Assembly (NCBI GenBank): GCA_001953115.1
Contig: LSSL01000572.1
Location: 1-17,558, forward strand
DNA from: Smittium mucronatum
Lineage: Eukaryota > Kickxellomycota > Harpellomycetes > Harpellales > Legeriomycetaceae
Reading direction: 5' to 3'
Length of the DNA: 17,558 nt
How positions within the stretch are numbered: position 1 is the stretch's first letter; every line of letters starts with the position of its first letter. The notes below the pieces were generated by a model. That model ran no database searches. It saw nothing but the letters and a program-made list of their open reading frames with translations, and had not been told where the DNA came from. A program made the translations under genes and the position numbers. Positions 8,926 through 17,558 of the stretch are shown here, piece after piece.

Positions 8926-10539
8926 GGCTTTTTCTTTTTTGACTATCCAATAAATATCATTATTTTAGAAATAACTGTCCTCGTCGGCAATAAAATAATT
9001 AGTAAAAACGCTCTTATAAAAGCGAAAGGAATCGACCTATAAAACACATATTACCAAAATCGAATTATTAGCTTAATCACCACAAATGGTTGATTTCTTG
9101 GCTGGTTTCTATGTACGGTTCGGATTTACCAGCAATCAAGCTGCGTGCTCTTTTCAAGCTCTCATCTAGCAAAGATTCTGTTACAATTCTTCTAAAAAAT
9201 AGTATACAGCCCAAAAATCATAAATTTTAATAAAATATTTCTTTCTTTTCTTTTCTTGGGTTGTTTTGGTTCCTTTCTAAATAAAAAATATTCTTTGTAC
9301 TGGATTTTATTGAGATTCATTACTGGCTTTTCACCGTTTTTAGTGCTATTAAAAAGAAAATCTATCGCAGTTTTTCTATATTTTGCTCAAATTTTATTTT
9401 ATATAAATTGCTTCGATTATTCCCAAGTTATAAACCTCATGCTTCGATCTAAAACATTTAATGAAATCTTTATTTAGCTTTGATCAACAAATAATGCTTT
9501 TCTCCATTTGATTTATCATTTTCACAATATTCGACTTTTATATGCCTAAAGAGTTTAGTGCCAATTGATCCAATCGGTTAAAATTAGGGGTTTAAGTGCT
9601 ATTCGATCACATTTAAAGGATTTTTTAAATCTTTTTTTTTTTTTGAAAAGAATGTCTATAGTGCTAAATTTCAAATCACTTTGCCAAGGTCATCTCTGGA
9701 ACTGATATCAGCTCATTTTTCCAAGAAAAATATTGTTAGTAAAAATCACGCTATTCTTTTCACGAATTCAAATATCCATATAAATCTAGTTGTGATTTGA
9801 TTGTTAATTGATACAATCAATAATCCTCTCTTAAATACAAGTGAAAATACACTCTGCAAAATAGTAAAGTCTCCTTCTTTCAAAATATGTCAAGAGATAC
9901 TATGAATGTTTGAATCTTCAGTAATATGCTAAATTTAATTACATTAAGGGCCTACTGTTCGGAGATAATTTATATGTTCTTCTATTAAACATTTCCTATA
10001 AAGTCTAATACATCCCCACACCCCTATATTTTTTTGGTGATTTAATTTTAATAAAATTATTTTACCTAAATATTTCGACCAAGCCATCAAAAATTGAAAT
10101 TGAATATTAAATAGAAAAAATTACTCATCAGAGGGCACTATATATTTAAACGCAAATATACCAATAAAGTTCCGCGATAACAAACCTTTCCCTCCGTCCA
10201 ACGCCTAGCGAATTAGAAAAAAAAAATACTAGAAAATAATTCAAACTTCTTAGAGAAGAAGAAATGTATATTAAACGGATCGTGTATTGAATAAAAAAAA
10301 TGCCTTACACCCTTATTTGTATTTAGTAATGGCTTTAGCTTGTGGAGATTCGCATAACTAAAATGCTTTAGAGGTGAAGTCGCAACCATTAAAATCATCA
10401 AAATGGCTTTCTCGATATAAACTAACAATAGTAATTAATCATCGGATTGTAGTAAAATAATATATTGAAAAATATAATCAATAACCGATATTTCTGACTT
10501 AAATATGATCCATTTTTTTATTAGTTAAAAGATATGTTT

Positions 10540-10609
10540 AATCAAGCCAAATGTGACGTTATCTTACAGTAAAATTCCGTGTTACAAAAATAAAAATCAA
10601 GCCAAATGT
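10540..10609 (+). repeat. 15-bp direct repeat flanking a 40-bp segment
   Basis: AATCAAGCCAAATGT occurs exactly at 10540-10554 and 10595-10609. The 40 bp between contain ACGTTATC and a GTTACAAAA-like end that resemble 14349-14380 at about 19 of 24 aligned positions. The layout is an insertion-like segment between direct repeats, although 15 bp is long for a target-site duplication. Confidence 0.5.
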
Positions 10610-11247
10610 TAGATCTCGTAAATTTATTTTCTTTTGTAATAGTCTTTCGATTTTTTAAACTCCTTTGATATAATATCAAAATTCTGATCATTTTTTGAGG
10701 TCAGCTATCGAGGATATATGATAATTTCGGCCCAATGCGAACAATCCTTTCCAGGTTGAAACATTTGTTGGATTCCTATTTATGAAAATTAACATTTTCT
10801 ATTCGATGATAAAAAAAATTACGCCAATTTTACACATAATACTATTTAACAAATGCTACTATTTATCAAAATATGAAGGCTATTTTAAATCCTTTTGCTC
10901 TAAAAGCTTTAGTTAAAAATTGGCTGTCGAAAAAATAAAAATACAGTAGAAGTATCCACCAACATACATAGGTATCCCGAAAAAAAAAACAACCTAAAAC
11001 TATTTGGGTATTTTGTCTGATGGGCACCAAAACATGAAGGTTTAAAAAGAATTAAAATCTAATGAACGAGATATTAATGGTAGTAAAAATACTCCAGGCT
11101 TGATGCCATTGGTCATTTAAGGGGTCTTTGACTAGTATTAAATTTAGCAGTAAAAAAAAAACATGCCGATGAAAAGAAGCGATGAATATGTAGACAAGCG
11201 AGTTAGTAATGGATTTTTTTTGCTGGTCTAAGCTAAAGTGGTCAACA

Positions 11248-13930
11248 TTAATCATCCTCTACAGGATTCACCAAGAACGATATTGATGTTTTTTTTGATT
11301 TTTGATTTTTGGGGTTTTCGATTTTTGGCGTTTTTGTACATGAAGTATTTATTGGCAACGATGGTAAATGCATTATTTTATCTTTAACAGAAATTGATGT
11401 ATTTGGGAGATAGTTAACTATATTCAAGTTAACTTCTCGATTATTTTGGCAATTCAGCCTTGTTTCTTGAGACATTTGAATTTCAGATTTTTTCTCGGAA
11501 ATTTTAATTGAACCACCATAAGGCGAGTCAACTTGGTCTTGAGATGACAGTATTTTTGGTGAAAAGTTGACAATATTTTTCAGAGAGCCAAATTTATGAT
11601 AGGTTTCGTAATTAGTATATTTGTTACTCTGATCATTGATAATTGGAGCCTGGTTCCCATCATTTTTATTATGTATAGTGTTAGTTGACGATATAGGAGC
11701 TAATGTAGAAATAACATTCCAAATATTATAACCTTCAAAAGAATCGGTTGACTCTTTCATTGATTTCAGCATTTTACTATTTATATGATGCTTGTAGTTT
11801 GATGATCTAGTATACATTATTTCAGAGTTGAGCCAATTTTTGATAAAGGAATACTTGTACATGGGGCAATCACTATGAACTGAACAGCACAAGAATATAA
11901 ATTCTGTTGATCCGAGCCTCAAATACCACAGATTTGTGTCCTTTTGTGTAATTCTACTAATTTTGAGCTCGGGAAATAGTTTTAAATACTTTCTATTAGA
12001 AGATAACGATTTTTGGTAGATTTCATTGTTATTATTGATCAATCTTACAAAAACTGGGGCCATTTTTAGATGAGAGCTATACTTTTTGAATAATTGCTTC
12101 AAGTTTTTACATGAATTCAATATTATACGGTGTTGGGGATGATCATCAAGATTAAGAAGGTTTTGTAGAGTAATTGCAGAGGCACTGGCAGAGCGTAAAA
12201 TTATTGTATCAAGATGGGAGATGACTAATTTGTTGCAAGACCATATGAGAAGGTCTGATATTTTAATTGAAGAATCCAAACAGACTAATTTTGAATTTTT
12301 TACTCGAAGAAGATTCGGAGTGGATAGAGAATAGTGAACAATTTCGATTCTATTTAGGGTGATTCTGGTCAAATGATAAATAACTCCACACACTAATGGT
12401 ACAAAATATCTTTCGGTTATTTTTTTCTTATCCATAATACCAATTATAACAGAAGTAATATCGCAAAAATCATTAAAATCATAGCGTTCCTTGAAAATTT
12501 TTATAAAATTGTTTAGTCTTTGATTCAAAAAATTCGATCTAATGAAGTGGGCATCGTAATCGTCATATAAATGGATTCGTTTCCTGTTTACAAAAGATAC
12601 AACGACGCCCAAATCTATTATTATTTTAATAAGGATCCAAAATTCATCCTTCGGATTTCTGGATTTAGTATATAAGTTAGAATTTAATATATCAAGTTGC
12701 TTCTGCTTGAAATAGGACTTTTCTTTTTCGGAACTCCTATATAATTCATCATTTGATGGGAGGTTGACTGATATATCATTCAATTGGAAACGATCCGACG
12801 ATCCGATAATAAGTTTTGTAGTGACATGAAAGTAATAAGTTAGCCAGAATACCCTCCGCTTATATTCATCATCCCTCCATTCTGCTATTGAATGGTAACT
12901 TCTGTATTTGACCCTATCTATCTTGTGAAGCCCAAGTAACAAACAATATCTATGTGAATAAATGCACAATCAATAATTATAAATAATAAAAGATAAAAAA
13001 AATAATCCATACCCGATTGATAAGCCTGGGAAACCGAGAGAGAAAAATTATATATCAAAACAGAAAAATTAGATAAAGGGATACACATAATGAATAAAAA
13101 TAATTACTGTTAAGTCTCATATACTTGTCTGATTGATTTAAACCCAAGTAGTGGGTAGAAAGAACATTGATGGAAAACACGATATCCACATTTATCTTAT
13201 TAGAAAATGAAGTTATTAATTCGAATGCTTTATCAGCATATATCGAACCACACATATATGAACAATCCCGAAAGATTTTATATTCTTCTAACAATTTAGA
13301 GCCAAAAGATAAGAGAGAATACTTCATGTAAACCGGAATATCCTTATTTTTGAATCTTTCCATAAACATGTATTTACTTAAAGTCAAGGAGAAAAATGAT
13401 TTTATAAAGAAATTTTCCATAATTTTTAAATAAAGATCATCCTCGATATCCAAGAAGCCAATTTCAAGTGTAATATCGTCTAAAGGTGTCTCTTTTTTTA
13501 CACCCAAGCTAGTAAAAAAATCTGAATTTTGATTGGAAACAATAAATTTCCTAGAGTTCTTTGAGTCGGTTTTTAATTCATTTTTTTTACTGATTGATGC
13601 TTGAAATGGATCGATAGGGATGAAACTATCCGAAATAATTGATAAATTTTGGGCGCCTTTGATCCTATTGAGAGCCTTATTTAAATTATTCATTTTATTT
13701 CTCAAAGAAACAACCCCATCTCTATCGCCAATAAATAATTGGACCTCTTTGTATTTGCAAAACCCACCGTTTGCAACACAAACATCACATTTTGGGCGAA
13801 CTCCACTACACTTTATTTTCTTTTTTCTGCAGAGATCACAAGAGTACAAAGTATTTCCGAGACTTGCGATCTTGAATGAGTCTGTAGTGGTTTCTTTGGT
13901 AGATTTCTTTTTATTTGGATTTGATTGCAT
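11248..13930 (-). CDS. Zn2Cys6 fungal transcription factor (three-exon model with microexon)
   Basis: The model is exon 1 13930-13108, microexon 13025-13013, exon 3 12949-11248; introns are 82 nt (GTAATT...CCCAG) and 63 nt (GTATGG...CATAG). The product is 845 residues. An N-terminal Zn2Cys6 cluster has cysteines at 31, 34, 41, 48, 51 and 58 (CX2CX6CX6CX2CX6C) with the basic RKKKIK between the second and third, so it should bind DNA in the nucleus. The middle-homology domain spans roughly residues 155-560, with LSTHYLGLNQSDKY, LLLGLHKID (about 282-290), RRVFW (310-314) and a VNLPSND block. The C-terminal part is Asn/Ser-rich and probably disordered, perhaps an activation region. ATG 13930 is the first in frame and leaves 30 residues before the zinc cluster. 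An alternative splice, GTATAT at 13124 direct to exon 3, would skip the microexon and delete ten residues from the conserved region. Target genes are unknown. Confidence 0.82.
13013..13025 (-). other. Predicted 13-nt microexon of the zinc-cluster gene
   Basis: On the minus strand the sequence is a pyrimidine tract ending CCCAG, then GCTTATCAATCGG, then GTATGG. Exon 1 ends in phase 1 and exon 3 needs phase 2 input, and 13 nt fits both exactly, encoding S-L-S-I-G across the junctions. With it, the conserved segment from QSDKYM to GLHKID has 25 residues, the same as ETNEYF to IYKMD in the related protein at 2701-4245 and the usual spacing in this domain. Confidence 0.65.
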
Positions 13931-14398
13931 ATAAATGATTATTAGTCGGACCGAAAATAACAAAATGTTGGTGGGTATGATTTATCTAAACAATTTTTTA
14001 GAAGAGAACGTTGATTATATTGATTTTATATTAATAGACAGAGTCGGATAAGAGAAGAATTCACTCTTTTTAAAGTCGGTGAGAGTCGAATTAGATGACC
14101 ATCATACAAAATAAAATAAAATTAGATTAGATAAAAGATTTATTGCTTCCTTCCAGACCCAGAAGTTTGTTGGATTTCTATTCGCTAAAAATTAAAATTG
14201 ACCCAAAGATAAGGTAAAAAAGACAAACTTGGTCGAAATCAAAGACAACCAACCGGCAATCTACAGTAAATCACCGAAATATATTTTTCATCTTTATATC
14301 AATCAAATAACAATGTTGAATGAAAAGTCAATTAGTATAGTTTTTAATTACGTTATCACTATAAAACTCGGTGATACAAAATGAAAAATGAAAAATGA

Positions 14399-14436
14399 AA
14401 GCCATTTTTATCCCTGCAACCCTGAAAGGGTTAAAA
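14399..14436 (+). repeat. Dispersed ~40-bp repeat, copy
   Basis: The copy begins AAGCCATTTTT and ends CCTGAAAGGGTTAAAA. It shares both blocks, in the same order and spacing, with 15750-15788 and, on the other strand, with 15369-15409. It lies directly after the small AAAATGA tandem. Confidence 0.5.
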
Positions 14437-14715
14437 CGGTGACATGACTGTCGAGGTAATTGCCTTAACGAAGTTGTGGTTAACGAATTAAATAATCAAA
14501 ATAGGTAATTTACTTCAGTTAAATCGAAACAAATCGTGGAAAAAATTTTTATACACAATAGATCAAAATAAGGGCTTCAAATTTATTAGCTATTGGCCTA
14601 TGAAATCAAGCATTAGTCACAAACACAAAGTGGCGATTAAAAATCCAACTCCTTCGCGGTCAGAAGACCAAATTATGTCACTATTTTACGCCCAATAATA
14701 AAAAAATTATCTTTT

Positions 14716-14910
14716 TTGCTTTGTACGACAGAATTTTACTGTAAAGAAACGGCATTAAAAACACTACTAAAAAAGTATAAGAAAAAGAAAAATTCGTATA
14801 GAAAGGACTATTATCCCGACTACAATAAACTCTCTGCCGGGCTAAAAGGGGCATACGTACGGGGAAAGGATGCAATCTACCAACCAAAAGAACCCCCTGG
14901 TATTGCATAA
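14716..14910 (+). other. Open-frame island, unresolved
   Basis: A 64-codon plus-strand frame begins with TTG (no ATG) and ends at TAA 14908-14910. Its second half is protein-like, rich in Tyr, Gly, Pro and charged residues, in a patch of higher GC. The opposite strand is also open over the same bases (14681-14908), so strand and coding status cannot be decided. It could be a relic of a mobile-element ORF, an exon or chance. No family was recognised. Confidence 0.15.
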
Positions 14911-15368
14911 GTAGGTGTATGGCTGAGGTTGCACGCAGTCAAGATTTAAGCCCTTTTCCAGCGAATTTTTTTCGTATAAATCGCTAAGATCCTAGTCAGA
15001 GCGCACGTGTAACAGGATTAGCAAAAATTCATCCTTCACAAACTTGGGGTTGATCGACTTGGTCTTCGATAAAAGGCTCTATTAGTTTAAATAATAATGA
15101 TTATGTATTGGCTATGCTCTGCCTCTTTAAAGAAACGGGTCAATTTTTCGTTCCGATTAATTGTAGATTTATTGACTCTGTTCCATAAAACATATGGATC
15201 TCCCTATTAAAAAACACATTTTGTAGTATGGTATTAATCCAAACCCAAAAAATTCATACTTGTTCCAGAATCAAATTGGTAATATTGATACAAAAGTATG
15301 AATTAGGTATTCTTACTTAATTAGGTAAAATGAATCATACTGTTCTTTTTGAATAATTAAAGCTAGTA

Positions 15369-15409
15369 TTTTAACCTTTCCAGAGCCGATGGCTCAAAAA
15401 TTGGCTTTC
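15369..15409 (-). repeat. Dispersed ~40-bp repeat, inverted copy
   Basis: The minus strand reads AAAGCCAATTTTTGAGCCAT, then a GC-rich core CGGCTCTGG, then AAAGGTTAAAAT. It aligns along its length with the plus-strand copy at 15750-15788 (AAAGCCATTTTTTGTACCAT ... CCTGAATGGGTTAAAG). Confidence 0.5.
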
Positions 15410-15500
15410 ATATATCTTTAATGTTATCATCATATAAACAATTATTGGGTGTTATTTGGTAAACCAGAAATTTAGACCAGTTGAAATCGTTTAATAAAAG

Positions 15501-15655
15501 AAATAGGAGTAAGGAAAGAATTTGGGCTCAGAAAGGGTTAAATGGGCTTAGTTTACATTTACACTATTGATAAAGTAGTTGAAACCCTTTTCAGACCATT
15601 AAATGAATTAACTCTTAACCCTTTCCGGGCCCAAATTTAAGCCTCACTCCTATTT
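15501..15655. repeat. Imperfect 41-bp inverted repeat
   Basis: The left arm, 15501-15541, matches the reverse complement of the right arm, 15615-15655, at 34 of 41 positions. Shared blocks are AAATAGGAGT, AGG, AATTTGGGC and GAAAGGGTTAA. The 73-nt loop contains a further inverted piece of the same core (CTGAAAAGGGTTTC on the minus strand, 15581-15594). The outer flanks diverge quickly. The structure resembles two opposed copies of the dispersed repeat or a short foldback element. Confidence 0.65.
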
Positions 15656-15749
15656 GCTCAAACCAGCCCTTTCAGTTGGCCTGACTTCTTGATTTATCCA
15701 ATGTACTACAAATAATATTAGGCTAATGAAAACATTGAGCAAAAAGTTA

Positions 15750-15788
15750 AAGCCATTTTTTGTACCATTGCCCCTGAATGGGTTAAAG
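15750..15788 (+). repeat. Dispersed ~40-bp repeat, copy
   Basis: The copy begins AAGCCATTTTTTGTACCATT and ends CCTGAATGGGTTAAAG. It matches the copies at 14399-14436 and 15369-15409. A shorter fragment of the same core (CCAACTGAAAGGGCT on the minus strand) lies nearby at 15665-15680. Confidence 0.5.
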
Positions 15789-16112
15789 CTGAATAATAAT
15801 TTTCTATTCGACGGTTAAATAAAAATAATCCATTTACTCGGGTTATTCAAAATAAAATGTTTGTGCTTACTGAAAATTTGAGTGCAGTTTTTAACATTCG
15901 GCCGCGAAGGGGAGTTCAGTAATCTATTTAGGATTACCTAAAAACCACACAAATCAGTTAATATAAATGTGTCATTGTTTTAAACACCCCCAAAATAAAA
16001 CTATTTTACTCGTCACCTTCTTTTACGTAATTTATCACATTTAGCCGGTATCTTTTTTCAAAAACACAAATTTCCAATAAGCTTTTATTTTTTTCTACAT
16101 TGCCTTAACTAT

Positions 16113-16426
16113 TTATGGCCAGCAGCACAAAATTAACACAAAATTTTGACTCAATGAGGATGCCTAATTAAAAAATCAACCACACAACTGAGTTGGTTTT
16201 ATATTCTATAGTAAAGGAAAAGTAAATTTAAGAAAATAGGAGCACTTACATGGTGCAGTAAAATTCGGCTTAAATACTCATTTCGAACATGAAATTCAAT
16301 ACTCGGGCTTTGCTGGTTTGAGGACTTGTCTAAAATAATTAAATAGAGTACATCTTTTAAAATTTTACAAATTTCATCCAGCAGAAAAGATTTTTTACCT
16401 TCTTCATTCGATAAAAATACAAACTT
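16113..16426 (-). CDS. Candidate 3' exons of an unrecognised gene
   Basis: A 59-codon minus-strand exon, 16426-16250, is bounded by an in-frame TTTAG acceptor and a consensus GTAAGT donor, phase 0 on both sides. Its peptide has many Asp/Glu residues plus Val, Arg and His ('SIEFHVRNEYLSRILLHH'), which is unlike chance frames here. A plausible next exon, after an AG at 16165-16164 preceded by a T-rich tract, is 16163-16113 and ends in TAA. No family was recognised and no secure upstream exon with an ATG was found. It could be the end of a multi-exon gene, a decaying gene or a lucky open frame; frames of this length do arise by chance in AT-rich DNA. Confidence 0.28.
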
Positions 16427-16745
16427 CTAAATTCGCTTTCATTTACTTAATTGAAGTGGATATTTTTAAACAATTCAGCTAATTTTTTTGATGGACTTTT
16501 GATAGAAACTAATTGTGCGAATTAATGACATTGAAAAAATGTTGGCCTAAAAATAAAATAGGGGTAATTTTTTCAAAAAGGAATATATTGCAGAGCTTAT
16601 TAGACAATTAGAGAAAAACTATTCAAACAACATCCATAAAAGATTACTGAACGAATTTGTATTAGTCTATTGTTTTTTTAAAAAAAAGCTTGAAATTTCT
16701 AGAAACAAGATTCTTTGCAGACTTAAGTCAAGTGCATTAAATAAC

Positions 16746-16768
16746 AAATACCGAATTAGCCGGTATTT
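16746..16768. repeat. Perfect 8-bp hairpin
   Basis: AAATACCG (16746-16753) pairs perfectly with CGGTATTT (16761-16768) across a 7-nt loop. The motif TTAGCCGGTAT that overlaps the right arm recurs at about 16041-16051. No role can be assigned. Confidence 0.5.
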
Positions 16769-17113
16769 ACGGTATTGGGACAAGGAAGGGTTGGATATCG
16801 ACTATTCTTTAAAGATAATGGCACTATAATATTGAAACTTTTCCACTTTTCCGCTTTCTCGATTTATAAATTATTAATTCATTTCTAATGAGATTTGGAT
16901 GGTAAATGATGCTCTAGAATAGCAGAATAAACGTTTTCGTTCATATTTTTTGAACCAATTATTTTATTATATCATTCAATATTTATAAAAATGATTGGTA
17001 TAAACTATAGGTTAACTTTTTTGATAGTTTTGGGAGCTCATAATGGTCAACGAGTTTATTGTAAAAAAGGGGGCTAGTTTTGAAATAAATGTATATTACC
17101 TAATTTGTAATAC

Positions 17114-17310
17114 ATTGCTGAAATTCATTCATTCGGTTCTGGGAAAATATGAACGAAATCTCCCCAAGATCAGCAAAGTCGTCATAATTTATCCATTTAA
17201 GCCTAAATTACATCAACAAAAAATATATCTTTACTGTAAATAAGGTATTTTCATAATCAAATCTCCATTAAATTTATACATTCTTTTCGGAAGAAAATAA
17301 AATTTCCACA
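17114..17310 (-). CDS. Candidate coding fragments with very short gap
   Basis: Two minus-strand open pieces, 17310-17235 and 17202-17114, read in compatible phase if a 32-nt GTAAAG...TTTAG segment is removed; the second contains the acidic, non-random 'DDFADLGEISFIF'. A GTATTA donor follows at 17113. A 32-nt intron is shorter than any supported intron here (63-129 nt), so a degraded gene with small deletions is as likely. A 66-codon plus-strand frame with an ATG at 17043 overlaps these bases and competes with the reading. No family was recognised. Confidence 0.15.
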
Positions 17311-17558
17311 CTTTTATTCAAAAAGGCTCAAAGTTTACAAATTAGCAAAGTATTAATCATTTTGCAAAAAAAAATTATGTACAACGATCATAAATCAGTG
17401 AATTATTCATCCTTACCCAATTCATACTCTAGAATGTTTAATGGCGAATGCCCTATTCATATATTGCTATTTAATTATTAATGATAGTTCCAATTTTATT
17501 TTATATCGATTCTTCCGGGTTTCGGGGTTTTCAAGAGAAGTTTTCATATGAATACCCA

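Larger units (their letters stand above)
8532..11247. other. Intergenic region between PAM16 and the zinc-cluster gene
   Basis: No supported gene was found in about 2.7 kb. A 73-codon frame on the plus strand near 9256-9477 and a 71-codon frame on the minus strand near 10213-10428 begin with non-ATG codons and have the Phe/Ile/Leu/Lys-rich composition of chance frames. Structures seen are an A15 run near 8587-8600, a hairpin at 8886-8925, a long T run near 9630-9644, and a 15-bp direct repeat at 10540-10609. The PAM16 promoter should lie just above 8532, but no clear TATA box was seen. Confidence 0.6.
13931..17558. other. Repeat-bearing region without a complete gene
   Basis: No complete gene was recognised in 3.6 kb. 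The region holds most copies of the dispersed 40-bp repeat (14.4-15.8 kb), a long inverted repeat, a short (AAAATGA)3-type tandem at about 14378-14398, a GC-richer island at 14790-14910, and candidate minus-strand exons at 16113-17310. At the right edge a 26-codon minus-strand frame with an ATG at about 17547 stays open to the window end and could belong to a gene continuing outside; it is too short to judge. Confidence 0.55.

Noticed and set aside
9256..9477. 73-codon plus-strand frame
   Set aside because: It starts with a non-ATG codon and is Phe/Leu/Ile/Lys-rich. Frames of this length are expected by chance in such AT-rich DNA.
10213..10428. 71-codon minus-strand frame
   Set aside because: The first codon is TTG, the composition is that of AT-rich background, and no splice partners or family match were seen.
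11052..11255. 67-codon minus-strand frame just after the zinc-cluster gene
   Set aside because: It overlaps the end of that gene in another frame and is hydrophobic, Phe-rich background. No acceptor was found that would make it a further exon.
13620..13934. 104-codon plus-strand frame
   Set aside because: It lies antisense to exon 1 of the zinc-cluster gene, whose cysteine motif fixes the coding strand.

Overview
The window looks like eukaryotic nuclear DNA from a fungus. It is strongly AT-rich (about 30% GC by eye), genes are sparse, spliceosomal introns of about 60-130 nt have GT..AG ends, and two genes belong to the fungal-specific transcription factor family. The family mix and base composition would suit an early-diverging, AT-rich lineage such as the Kickxellomycotina (Harpellales, Smittium-like). 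That placement is inference. No rRNA, tRNA, CRISPR array or complete transposon was seen.

Layout: (1) 1-2588 has no convincing gene, only small islands of better composition and a cluster of hairpins. (2) 2701-4245 (+) encodes a protein of the fungal transcription factor middle-homology type with no visible zinc cluster. (3) 4441-5588 (-) is a two-exon membrane protein of the DUF1295 / steroid 5-alpha-reductase-like family, convergent with the previous gene. (4) 5589-7931 is intergenic, with one possible tiny spliced ORF and some repeats. (5) 7932-8531 (-) is a two-exon PAM16/TIM16 gene for mitochondrial protein import. (6) 8532-11247 is intergenic. (7) 11248-13930 (-) is a Zn2Cys6 transcription factor best modelled with three exons, the middle one only 13 nt long. 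(8) 13931-17558 has no complete gene but carries a dispersed repeat of about 40 bp, a long inverted repeat and candidate minus-strand exons of an unrecognised or decaying gene.

The four solid genes show no operon or shared pathway: two regulators, one membrane enzyme-like protein and one import-motor subunit. The two regulators are related to each other. Their alignment gives the best internal support for the microexon, because the model restores identical spacing (25 residues) across a conserved stretch. All splice sites were worked out by eye from reading frame, GT/AG signals and family conservation; no transcript evidence was available.
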